This document shows positions 1 to 6,712 of a stretch of DNA of 14,178 nucleotides, piece by piece. The notes beneath the pieces were generated by a model. The model made no database searches. It had not been told where the DNA came from and worked only from the letters and a program-made list of their open reading frames with translations. A program made the translations under genes and the position numbers. The stretch's first letter is position 1; every line of letters begins with the position of its first letter. This DNA is from DASUBN01 sp035691665 (lineage in GTDB: Bacteria; Pseudomonadota; Gammaproteobacteria; Natronospirales; REEB76), in contig DASSIS010000132.1 of NCBI GenBank assembly GCA_035691665.1, positions 1-14,178 on the forward strand. The letters are read 5' to 3'.

Positions 1-337
1 GCTCTAGTAATTTTGACAACCCTGCGCGTGGATGGCGTTTCGCTAACCAGGGTTCATCTCGCTTTATCTTCTCTCGCAGAGCTAACTCAAGAGACGCGAA
101 TCCCTGCATTTCAGCAATTTGATGGAATCTGTATGCAAACCAAGCATATAAAGAAACATTCTTCGCGGTTTCGAAATGTTGGCGTATAGCGATAGGTACA
201 CCCTTATGAAGGGTTATCACTGATAGTTGAACATGAATTTGAGAAAGACCTCCAGAGATTAGTGTGCTCCGAACATCCGGTTTCGTAACCTCTTCGAGCG
301 ACTTTAGCGGATCATCTATTTGCGCCTTCGTATCCAT
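1..337 (-). CDS. Hypothetical protein, 3' end outside the window
   Basis: An open frame of 112 complete codons starts at the ATG at 335-337 (minus strand) and runs off the left edge without a stop. The translation starts MDTKAQIDDPLKSLEEV and contains an aromatic stretch (YAWFAYRFHQIAEMQ) followed by a helix with alternating charges (SLELALREKIKRDEP). I recognise no named domain; the mostly helical, soluble character resembles unnamed proteins of accessory islands. It follows the DUF4145 gene by 56 bp on the same strand and shares its AT-rich composition, so the two probably form one transferred operon. No clear Shine-Dalgarno sequence precedes the ATG, so the start is the least certain part. 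Function unknown. Confidence 0.6.
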   Translation of the reverse strand, partial: MDTKAQIDDPLKSLEEVTKPDVRSTLISGGLSQIHVQLSVITLHKGVPIAIRQHFETAKNVSLYAWFAYRFHQIAEMQGFASLELALREKIKRDEPWLAKRHPRAGLSKLLE

Positions 338-393
338 AAGAAAATTAGCAGATTTTCTCAGTGGCCGATTGCATGTCCTTTTTTAAATGAAAA

Positions 394-1059
394 TTATTTC
401 TGCTTGGTTGCTTGCGCCCTCAATTTTGAAGCTTCTTCTATCTTCGCTTTCCTCACAAATAGCTGCGTTAATGCGTCTTTCATCAGTTCAAGTAGCACAG
501 CGGCACGATCACCATTTATATTTGGCAAGTGTGGATGGGCGCCATCATGCCCTGTAATCATGATAGTTTTCAGCTGTTCAAATTCTTCTTCGCTAACAAC
601 CTGCATTTCGCGCAAATTATCCAGTTGTCGAGTTATCTTAGTTGTGCCGTCCGCGCCCAGCGCCATCGCTGCACTTTGCAACGCGCGACGACACATAGCA
701 GCAAATGCGTTCCAACAACCCTGTGAATAGCAAATAAGAGCTTCGGAAAAGTCATTCTTTACTTCTTCAGGTAAGTATTTCAATTCGTAAGCTACGCGAG
801 CTCGCTCAATTTCAATTGGCTGTGCCTCAAAGTGTATTGGATTGCCCCAACTTGTTACCTTGAATTTCAAGAATATCGGTTCATTGCATGCATCGCATCT
901 ATAAGCCATACCCACATATCCCGGACGAAATCGAGTCAAAAACTCGAACCGCGGTGGCGAGATCAAGGAAACACCAGAGCGTGTATTGCAATGTGGGCAA
1001 ACGATCGTAAAGTGTTTGTCTGAAAGTACTGTTGGATCGTTGGTTTGTGGGATGTACAT
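394..1059 (-). CDS. DUF4145 (HEPN-like) protein with N-terminal zinc ribbon
   Basis: The 221-residue product has two cysteine pairs, C21-x2-C24 and C55-x2-C58, forming a probable zinc ribbon. A helical domain follows (about 90-205) with the pattern typical of DUF4145: a YLPEEVKNDFSEA helix, a GCWNAFAAMCRRALQ helix and a GHDGAHPH turn. DUF4145 belongs to the HEPN-like helical fold and is frequent in restriction and defence islands. The catalytic Rx4-6H motif of HEPN ribonucleases is not seen at the GHDGAH turn, so nuclease activity is not supported. I chose the ATG at 1059 because AAGGA lies 7 bases before it; a GTG at 1065 would leave almost no spacing. The gene is AT-rich compared with genes beyond 1190, suggesting acquisition. 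Function is inferred only at family level. Confidence 0.85.
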   Translation of the reverse strand: MYIPQTNDPTVLSDKHFTIVCPHCNTRSGVSLISPPRFEFLTRFRPGYVGMAYRCDACNEPIFLKFKVTSWGNPIHFEAQPIEIERARVAYELKYLPEEVKNDFSEALICYSQGCWNAFAAMCRRALQSAAMALGADGTTKITRQLDNLREMQVVSEEEFEQLKTIMITGHDGAHPHLPNINGDRAAVLLELMKDALTQLFVRKAKIEEASKLRAQATKQK

Positions 1060-1094
1060 AGACACGTCCTTTGCAATATAAGCATCTTATTTTC

Positions 1095-1142
1095 CACGCT
1101 TTGCGCGCGGAAGACCCCTAAATCCTGAGCCTGAGTCTACTC
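1095..1142. repeat. Copy 1 of a ~48-bp dispersed repeat
   Basis: This segment matches 2046-2093 at about 84% identity with two single-base gaps. Shared blocks include TTGCGCGCG, TAAATCCTG and GCCTGAGT, ending in GAGTnTACTC, a short dyad. On the minus strand it lies just upstream of the DUF4145 gene and marks the change from GC-rich to AT-rich sequence. It could be a mobile or intergenic repeat, or a shared upstream regulatory sequence. Confidence 0.7.
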
Positions 1143-1144
1143 CC

Positions 1145-1179
1145 GGAATCCGGAGAGTTCAGCCGTGGGATCGGATTCC
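1145..1179 (-). terminator. Hairpin after the proline-rich lipoprotein gene
   Basis: GGAATCCG at 1145-1152 and CGGATTCC at 1172-1179 form a perfect 8-bp stem with a 19-base loop, 14 bases beyond the lipoprotein stop at 1194. No T-run follows on either strand, so intrinsic termination is only a possibility; the stem may simply protect the 3' end or belong to the neighbouring repeat. Confidence 0.3.
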
Positions 1180-1193
1180 CTTAGGCAGCGCCG

Positions 1194-1880
1194 CTATTCC
1201 TGATAGAGCGGCACGCTCGCCATGGCGTGCAGCACCAGCTGCTTTTCGGTCCCTATCTTGTCCCGGTTCTGCTCGGTCGAGATTTTGAGGTCGACGTAGA
1301 GCTTCTCCACGTAATGGAAGCCGATCAGGTTGCCGTCCTTGCGGCTGGGGATGAGCTTGAAGACGTCGAACTCGTTGTAGTGGGCCTTGAGCGTGGCGTC
1401 GTTCCAGGTGGTGAAGTACAGGAGCACGGTGCCCCGGGCCCGGTCGGTCTCGAGCGTGTACTTCAAGTAGGGGTTGACGGTCTGGGCTGTCTTGGCGAGC
1501 TGCTCCCCGTAGCCGGCCGGGCTGAGCTTCTTCCCGGCGGCGGGATAGACGCGCAGTTCCACCACCCGTGACCAGTTCGCGGCGCTCTCCTTGGCGGGGT
1601 AATACTGGCGCACCGTTCCGCCATCGCTCTCGCCCTTATAGGCCAGGGTGTAGACGCTGCCGGCGAAGTTGATGGATACGGTGTCCTCCACCCTCGGCCG
1701 CACCGGGGCGGGCCTGCGCCGCACGGGGGCAGGCGCGGCCTTCGGCGGCGCCGGTTTGGTGACCACGTGGGGAGCCGGCACGGGAGCCGGTTTCGGCGGC
1801 GGAGGCGGCGGCGGTTTCGAGGCACAGCCGGCGAGGGTGGCCAGCATCAGCGCGATGGCGATTGACCTGAGCGCTTTCAC
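1194..1880 (-). CDS. Proline-rich lipoprotein of unknown function
   Basis: The 228-residue product begins with a lipoprotein signal: positive MKALR, a hydrophobic core and the lipobox L16-A17-G18-C19. A proline/alanine-rich linker follows (about 22-63, starting with seven consecutive prolines), then a globular domain of about 165 residues that I do not recognise. After cleavage and lipidation it would sit on the inner or outer membrane with the domain in the periplasm. The start is GTG at 1880, 10 bases after the stop of the 43-residue gene, with GGGG a few bases upstream, so the two are probably co-transcribed. Its PAPVPAP linker resembles the linker of the large anchored protein at 2717-5782. 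Lipoprotein assignment is firm; function is unknown. Confidence 0.85.
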   Translation of the reverse strand: MKALRSIAIALMLATLAGCASKPPPPPPPKPAPVPAPHVVTKPAPPKAAPAPVRRRPAPVRPRVEDTVSINFAGSVYTLAYKGESDGGTVRQYYPAKESAANWSRVVELRVYPAAGKKLSPAGYGEQLAKTAQTVNPYLKYTLETDRARGTVLLYFTTWNDATLKAHYNEFDVFKLIPSRKDGNLIGFHYVEKLYVDLKISTEQNRDKIGTEKQLVLHAMASVPLYQE

Positions 1881-1890
1881 GCGTGCCCCA

Positions 1891-2022
1891 TCAGAACAGC
1901 TTTTTTACGATATCAACCAATATCGGGAAGAAGAAAATGATCGATAAAATAAAGTCAAAGGCGTGCCAAATCTTCTCCTCTTTGGTCGCTTTCCGGCTGA
2001 AGTCGAAGTATTTCTTCTTCAT
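1891..2022 (-). CDS. Small 43-residue membrane protein
   Basis: An ATG at 2020-2022 opens a 44-codon frame encoding MKKKYFDFSRKATKEEK, a hydrophobic helix (about residues 24-38, IIFFFPILVDIV) and a basic KKLF end. Charge distribution suggests a single-pass inner-membrane micropeptide with a lysine-rich cytoplasmic N-terminus. An in-frame ATG at 2040 would add six residues (MGNGLT) and has AAGGCG about 8 bases upstream, so the longer 49-residue form is equally possible. The stop lies 10 bases before the GTG of the lipoprotein gene, indicating an operon. The gene is more AT-rich than its neighbours. No named family is recognised. Its compact spacing and plausible signal-anchor make it likely to be real. 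Confidence 0.65.
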   Translation of the reverse strand: MKKKYFDFSRKATKEEKIWHAFDFILSIIFFFPILVDIVKKLF

Positions 2023-2045
2023 GGTCAAACCATTCCCCATCTCGT

Positions 2046-2093
2046 CACGCCTTGCGCGCGAATGCCCTTAAATCCTGGGGCCTGAGTGTACTC
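2046..2093. repeat. Copy 2 of the ~48-bp dispersed repeat, with a perfect dyad
   Basis: This is the partner of 1095-1142. The right end carries CTGAGTGTACTCAG (2082-2095), an inverted repeat of two 6-bp arms around GT, better preserved than in copy 1. On the minus strand it lies directly after the stop of the gene at 2102 and immediately upstream of the small membrane-protein gene, so it may act as promoter/operator DNA there. Confidence 0.7.
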
Positions 2094-2101
2094 AGCATAC
2101 T

Positions 2102-2650
2102 CTAGCCCGGAGCCCTCTTCACGATCCCGTGCCGCTTGGAACCGAGCTCGCGGTTCATGGCGCTGAATTCACGGGCATAGCCCACGTCCTTGAACCAGAA
2201 TACATAGCTCATGGCGCCGCCCTTGTCGGGCCACACGAGTATCTTGAAGGGCATCTTGTCATTACGCGATCTCAGGGCGAAGACTGCGACGAGCACCACG
2301 ATCACCGCCGCGGCGAAGTCATAGGTATCCGGGTAGCCGAAAGGCCGTAGTGCGAAATACAGCAGGCCTCCCAAGATGAAGGGAATGATGCTGTTTAGCC
2401 GATAGCTCCACCACCGGAGAAGCAGACGCACGCGGCAACGCTGCCGGTGCACGGGCACCGCGAATACCCTGTTCACGACCGGTGGTCTACTCGCCCCCAG
2501 GAAATGACCCAGGCTGCGCAAACGCTGTGTTTCGCCGGAGCAAAGCTGTCCGCATAGCACGCACCGGCCTGGAAACTGCGGCTCGCCATTATCCAGGTCC
2601 AGGACCACGTACTGCTCGTCCCTCTCCGTACCGGCTGGCATTTCACTCAT
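2102..2650 (-). CDS. CxxC-containing two-TM membrane protein
   Basis: The 182-residue product has an N-terminal cysteine cluster (C30-x2-C33-x3-C37), a VPVHRQRC segment (66-72) that may complete a metal site, and two hydrophobic segments at about 88-101 and 112-126. An arginine-rich stretch before the first membrane segment suggests the N-terminus is cytoplasmic. No named family is recognised. I prefer the ATG at 2650 (MSEMPAG) to the upstream ATG at 2674. It has GAGACAG before it, and its MSEM start and upstream sequence match those of the gene at 6341-6712 (MDEM), where the start is fixed by a stop/start overlap. The gene sits 66 bases after the large anchored protein, with a relic of another gene in between. 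Confidence 0.75.
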   Translation of the reverse strand: MSEMPAGTERDEQYVVLDLDNGEPQFPGRCVLCGQLCSGETQRLRSLGHFLGASRPPVVNRVFAVPVHRQRCRVRLLLRWWSYRLNSIIPFILGGLLYFALRPFGYPDTYDFAAAVIVVLVAVFALRSRNDKMPFKILVWPDKGGAMSYVFWFKDVGYAREFSAMNRELGSKRHGIVKRAPG

Positions 2651-2692
2651 GGTCTGTCTCACGTTTATCGCCATGGTTGGAGGGGGCAGCGG
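2639..2692 (-). repeat. 54-bp gene-start repeat, copy A (partner at 6701-6754)
   Basis: Ungapped alignment with 6701-6754 gives 42 of 54 identical bases, including 13 in a row around the start codon and a TTGGAGGGGG block (plus strand). It spans the first four codons of the gene at 2102-2650 and about 42 bases upstream. It represents duplicated sequence rather than chance similarity, because reading frame and stop/start overlap are preserved. Confidence 0.7.
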
Positions 2693-2708
2693 TCGGTTCC
2701 GCGCCAGT
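2643..2708 (-). pseudogene. 3' relic of a zinc-ribbon gene like that at 6705-7085
   Basis: Read on the minus strand, 2708-2643 encodes TGAEPTAAPSNHGDKRETDHE and a stop. The last 21 residues of the gene at 6705-7085 are SGVEPSATPSKPRDRHETDHG and a stop: 11 of 21 are identical and several others conservative. In both places the stop overlaps the ATG of the next gene in an eight-base ATGnnTGA arrangement. A TGA about 12 bases upstream in the same frame, inside the end of the large anchored-protein gene, means the rest of this reading frame is gone. The simplest reading is that a duplicated operon segment was cut, leaving only the tail next to its downstream gene. Confidence 0.6.
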
Positions 2709-2716
2709 CGCGCGTA

Positions 2717-5700
2717 TCAGTCCTCATCATTCGCATCGTCATAATAGTTCTGCATATCGCTGGGGAAAAGCTTGCCCTTCTTCGCCAGCACCTCCGGCGA
2801 CTGCTTCTCCTGTGCCCAGATAGATAGCAGCGCCTGGGCCCAGATGAGTTCGCCGTTGCGCGTGTCGCCTGTATCCAGGTCCACGTTCAGCCATTCCGCG
2901 CCTTCACGGTAGTGCCCGGTGGCGAGGGCATGCAGCGCCAGGTAATAGGAAGCTTCCGACAAGGGGCGCCGGGCAATCGGCCTGTCGAGGATGGCCTTAC
3001 CGTCGTCTTCGCCTAGCACGTAGCGTCCAAGGGTCGGATACCAGCGTGATCCGCCCTGTGCGAGATAAGCGTCGAGGTGTTGCCGTTGTGCGGGGGTGAT
3101 CTTGTAACCCTGCGCCACGGCGGCGGCGCGCCACAACCACACTTCGTCCGGCTCGCCGACTGCGCTAGTATCCGGGAGCAGGTCCCAGATCAATTCGTAG
3201 TGATAGTCAGCGTAGTAATACATGCATTGCTCATCCAGCGGGATGGACGGCAGATGCTGCTTGAGCCAGCCTTCCGCGCTCGTAATTCCATTTTCCTTCT
3301 TCACGATGCCGTAACCCCAGCTCAGCTCCGCCACCCGACCCACGCCATTAGGGAACATGAGGCCTAACAGCGCGAGCGCCGTCTTCGAATGTCCGCTGGC
3401 ATCCACGGAGGTGATCATCTCGTAAAGACCCTGCGTCTGGACGTGAGCTTGCCGCATCGCCACCAGCGCCTGCCCCGCGCGTATCGGCTCGGCGCCGAGT
3501 GCCTCGTCGAGAGTCTCGCCGAGCGTGCGGTACCACTGCCAATTCGAGATGGGATGCGGCCAATGAGCGATGGCCGCCGCGGCCAGATTATCGTGGCCCT
3601 GCTTCCAGTAGAACCACAGCAAGGGCGTCTGGCTGCCCAGACTGTCTGGGTACGTGGCGGCCAATTGCTGAGCGAGAGCCTGGGCCATGGCGACATCTCC
3701 ATTGGTCAGTGCGATGTGCACCCCCTCGTCCAACGCGTCACCGTAGCCGCTGGTCGCCATGTCGGCGGTCGGGACGGCCGGGGGCTCCCGCCCGTCGAAC
3801 AGCGATGTCGCGATGACGCTCCATGCCTGCTTAACCTGGCCGAGATGCAGTTGCGCGTCCGCCGCGGCGTCGCTAGCACGCCAGTAGTCGAAGATGCTCT
3901 TGTCCCTCGGCTGCGACGCGAGCCAGAGTCTCGCGACCCGCAACATACCCTCATAACCCTTGCGGTGCTGGAGGAATGCCAGGTAGTCCACATAGAGCTC
4001 ACCCTTGTCTGGATATTGCTGCAGCAGCTTGTTGTATGCGGCGTCTACGGCTTCCGCGTGCTGAGCACGATCGGGGAGCCAGAGCAACGCTGAGCGCCTC
4101 AGTCGAACCGCGAGTCTGGGATCGTTTGCCACGCGCAGCATGTCTGCGATGTCGTCGTTGTAGCCGTAGGTGGAGAGCTTGGCATAGGAGTCATCGTCGC
4201 TCTCCTGGGATAAAAGGCTAGCGTAGATATCCGCCACTCCCGGCAGGTCACGGGCGTAGAAGAGCAGATTGAGGTAGTCATAGCGCAGATCCGGGCGCGT
4301 GTCGTACAGCGCAGCGAGCTGATCGGCGCCTTCGCGCACCTCCGGGAATCCTGGATAGAGCCGCTTGAAGACGTCTTCCACGGTATCGGCGTAGACAGCC
4401 GCACCCAGCACCTGCTGCATGCCGATGTGATTGACCAGGGCAGCGGCGCCAATGCCGTTCTGCTCGCTCGCGAGCTTGTCACCGTACCACTGGTATATCT
4501 CGTGGGCTGCCTGACCCGGAGCCTGACCAAGCCGTACGTAGAAATCCTTGGCGCTATCGACCCGACCCCATTCGTCCAGCAGATAGATGCCCCAGTCATA
4601 GACGGCGGTATAGAGGAACCCACGATAGAAAGCGCCGAACGTGTCAAGAGTGAGATAGGGTCCGGTGACCTCGGAGTGCAGGCTCGCAAGCCCCTGGTCG
4701 AAATCCCCCAATACCTTGGCGGGCACCGCCGGCAGGTCTTCATACTTCGCGTCGGCACGCGTCGCACCATGCACCCCGAATACAGCGATCTCCGCCAGCG
4801 CACGACTGCCGAGTTTCTGTGGATCCTGCCCCTGCAGTAGCAGCTCGGTATCGAGAGTGTAGAGACTGAGCGGGAGCTGTCCATAATGGACCTTATACCA
4901 GTTGGCCCAATCGTCCTTGCGATCCTCGTCGGCCAGATGCCGCAGCCAGAAATAGACCGCCTCGCCCGACGCGGATGATTGCCCGGCAATGCGTTCGAGC
5001 TCGTCGTCCTGGCGGGTGAGGTACAGGCGCCAGGGATCGTCCGCCGACAACGATTGCGCCGCTTGTAGCGCATAGGCGGAATAACCCATTGCGGAAGCGA
5101 GCAGACTCTCCTCCTTGAGCATGCTTTCCCTTCCGGCCGTTTCCGCCAGGACCAGCGCCGCCATGGCCTCGGCATATACGCCGTCGGCGGTGCCGGTCTT
5201 GTCGTCCTCAAGGTAGGCGAGTCGCACCAAAGCCCGTGCGGCCGCCGTCAGGTCAGCAGTCGGGACAGCGCCCGGCCGATAGTTCTTGTCCAAGGCCACA
5301 AGCGCGCTCAGCAAGGCGGTGTCATCGAAGCCGCTGACGGCTCCGACCAAGGACGCGGGCAGCGGATCTCGACTGAGATGGATGCCTGCGGCCCGCGCCG
5401 CGGCGCGGGCGCGCAGCAGGGTGAGAGCGTCGCCGAAATCCGGATAAGCCGGCAGTTGTCCCACCTCGACGGAGCCCGAATAAATCATCCACGTCCCGTC
5501 CCGGTAGCGTGCTGTCGCGGTCGCTGACGGAGCTGTGGCGGCGAAGCTGTCCACCGCGGAGATCGCCTGGAGGAAGCGCCGATCTGGCGCCAGATGGTAG
5601 CGCCCGCGGAATACGGCCAAGGCCTGGTTGGGAGTGAGCGGCTGGGCGGCGACGTGCTGCACCACCACGTGGACGGGGGCCGGGACGGGTGCGGGTGCCG

Positions 5701-5782
5701 GAGGTCGCAACCTGAACCAATACGCGAGACCGGCGAGCACGAATAATCCCGCCAACAAAAACCAGGCGCGCTTGCCTTGCAT
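2717..5782 (-). CDS. Large membrane-anchored helical-repeat protein
   Basis: The product is 1021 residues from the ATG at 5782: a short basic N-terminus (MQGKR), one transmembrane helix at about 6-23, a proline/alanine-rich linker at 27-37, then about 980 residues of mostly alpha-helical sequence rich in Ala, Leu, Tyr, Trp and Asp. Helix pairs with TPR-like or Sel1-like spacing recur through the middle and C-terminal parts, and the end is acidic (DDANDED). This predicts a type II anchored protein whose repeats form a periplasmic scaffold. I prefer 5782 because AAGGGG lies 6 bases before it. A longer frame from 5821 (1034 residues) lacks a clear ribosome site. No named family is recognised. 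It lies 99 bases after the RidA-family gene and is probably part of the same run. Confidence 0.85.
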   Translation of the reverse strand: MQGKRAWFLLAGLFVLAGLAYWFRLRPPAPAPVPAPVHVVVQHVAAQPLTPNQALAVFRGRYHLAPDRRFLQAISAVDSFAATAPSATATARYRDGTWMIYSGSVEVGQLPAYPDFGDALTLLRARAAARAAGIHLSRDPLPASLVGAVSGFDDTALLSALVALDKNYRPGAVPTADLTAAARALVRLAYLEDDKTGTADGVYAEAMAALVLAETAGRESMLKEESLLASAMGYSAYALQAAQSLSADDPWRLYLTRQDDELERIAGQSSASGEAVYFWLRHLADEDRKDDWANWYKVHYGQLPLSLYTLDTELLLQGQDPQKLGSRALAEIAVFGVHGATRADAKYEDLPAVPAKVLGDFDQGLASLHSEVTGPYLTLDTFGAFYRGFLYTAVYDWGIYLLDEWGRVDSAKDFYVRLGQAPGQAAHEIYQWYGDKLASEQNGIGAAALVNHIGMQQVLGAAVYADTVEDVFKRLYPGFPEVREGADQLAALYDTRPDLRYDYLNLLFYARDLPGVADIYASLLSQESDDDSYAKLSTYGYNDDIADMLRVANDPRLAVRLRRSALLWLPDRAQHAEAVDAAYNKLLQQYPDKGELYVDYLAFLQHRKGYEGMLRVARLWLASQPRDKSIFDYWRASDAAADAQLHLGQVKQAWSVIATSLFDGREPPAVPTADMATSGYGDALDEGVHIALTNGDVAMAQALAQQLAATYPDSLGSQTPLLWFYWKQGHDNLAAAAIAHWPHPISNWQWYRTLGETLDEALGAEPIRAGQALVAMRQAHVQTQGLYEMITSVDASGHSKTALALLGLMFPNGVGRVAELSWGYGIVKKENGITSAEGWLKQHLPSIPLDEQCMYYYADYHYELIWDLLPDTSAVGEPDEVWLWRAAAVAQGYKITPAQRQHLDAYLAQGGSRWYPTLGRYVLGEDDGKAILDRPIARRPLSEASYYLALHALATGHYREGAEWLNVDLDTGDTRNGELIWAQALLSIWAQEKQSPEVLAKKGKLFPSDMQNYYDDANDED

Positions 5783-5881
5783 CTTCGGCCCCTTCTTCTG
5801 ATCCGATTTCCCTTGCCCCATCTAGTCGTGGAGCATCCCTTACATATCAACGTCGAGTGTAACCTGGAGATGATTCCGATG

Positions 5882-6280
5882 TCAGCGGTCGATGACCGCG
5901 ATCGCATCCACTTCGATGAGATAGTCGGGGTTGGAGAGCGTCGCGATCCCGACCAGCACATCGGCCGGCTTGTGCTCGCCGAACAAGGCCACCCGGGCCG
6001 CTTCGATGATGGCCAGGTATTCCCGCTTGTGGTCGACCACGTAGATGGTGATCTTCGCCACCTGTTCGGGCCGCGCGCCGGCGGCGGCGAGAGCCCGGCC
6101 GAGGTTGGCGAACACCTGCCGTGCTTGGACTGCCAGGTCGCCTCTGCCCACGAGCTGGCCGTGGACGTCTTCGGGCTCCTGGCCCGAGACGAACACCAGC
6201 CGGCTTCCGGTCGCGACCACTACCTGGCTGTAGGTCTCCGGCACCGGCAGGTCCTTGGGATTGATGCATTCGAGCGTCAT
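5882..6280 (-). CDS. RidA/YjgF-family protein without the catalytic arginine
   Basis: The 132-residue product has full RidA length and the family core: FVSGQEP near 30-36, QARQVFANLGRALAAAG (52-68), ITIYVVD (77-83) and a C-terminal IEVDAIAVI strand. RidA enzymes are trimeric cytosolic proteins that hydrolyse reactive imine/enamine intermediates using an arginine in a PAR motif. Here the corresponding segment is P105-A106-D107, followed by VLVGIATL, so the arginine is replaced by aspartate. E123 matches the conserved late glutamate. Imine deaminase activity is therefore doubtful, as in the Rid4-7 type subgroups. The ATG at 6280 has GAGG upstream. A weak terminator candidate precedes the gene, so it may have its own promoter. 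Family assignment is strong; substrate unknown. Confidence 0.92.
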   Translation of the reverse strand: MTLECINPKDLPVPETYSQVVVATGSRLVFVSGQEPEDVHGQLVGRGDLAVQARQVFANLGRALAAAGARPEQVAKITIYVVDHKREYLAIIEAARVALFGEHKPADVLVGIATLSNPDYLIEVDAIAVIDR

Positions 6281-6316
6281 GGATGGCGCCTCATATGATC
6301 AAAGGGATGTTGGCGG

Positions 6317-6349
6317 TTTAAAAAGGGTCGGGAGGATACGCTACCCTTT
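6317..6349 (-). terminator. Weak intrinsic terminator candidate after the zinc-ribbon operon
   Basis: On the minus strand, AAAGGGT (6349-6343), which includes the stop codon of the gene at 6341-6712, pairs with ACCCTTT (6328-6322) across a 14-base loop and runs into TTAAA. The stem is only 7 bp with three G-C pairs plus the closing A-T, so termination would be partial. Confidence 0.4.
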
Positions 6350-6712
6350 CCGATCCTCGGAAACATTTGACTCCCTCGCACTTAACTGGAAATGAGAGAT
6401 GGAATAGAGCCAAAGCAAAGCTCCGATCAGTAGTGCTGCCAAAGCATACGTTCCCTGATGGCGCCCAGGATGTTCCCTGCTCGAGACGAACAGGAGACTC
6501 CCCAGCACCATCAGCATGAGGGAGAGCTGATAGAGGACCCTGAACTTCCTGGTCAGTACCAAGACGATCTCCTTGCCGCATTTCTGACAATACCGGCCGG
6601 TAGGGCTGAACTGATACCACCGGACCCCGGGCCTCGTAAGCCGCTGCACAGGAACGACGTCCTGCCCGCATCCCGGGCATCTCATCGTGTCATCGGCCGA
6701 CATTTCATCCAT
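6341..6712 (-). CDS. Zinc-ribbon two-TM membrane protein (paralogue of 7109-7450)
   Basis: The 123-residue product carries C12-x2-C15 and C42-x2-C45, a probable four-cysteine zinc ribbon, then a basic TRKFRVLY stretch and two transmembrane segments at about 59-77 and 88-106. It aligns closely with the gene at 7109-7450 (shared CPGCGQD, RWYQF, CxKC and FRxLY), so the two are tandem paralogues. The ribbon should be cytoplasmic. I chose the ATG at 6712 because it overlaps the upstream stop (ATGGATGA), which favours translational coupling. The longer frame from 6766 would add only a low-complexity proline stretch inside the upstream gene. No named family or function is recognised. Confidence 0.8.
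   Translation of the reverse strand: MDEMSADDTMRCPGCGQDVVPVQRLTRPGVRWYQFSPTGRYCQKCGKEIVLVLTRKFRVLYQLSLMLMVLGSLLFVSSREHPGRHQGTYALAALLIGALLWLYSISHFQLSARESNVSEDRKG

Noticed and set aside
4099..5211. 370-codon minus-strand frame within the large anchored-protein gene
   Set aside because: It is out of frame with a longer gene that has a signal anchor and good start; its Arg/Ser/Thr-rich translation looks like a frame shadow.
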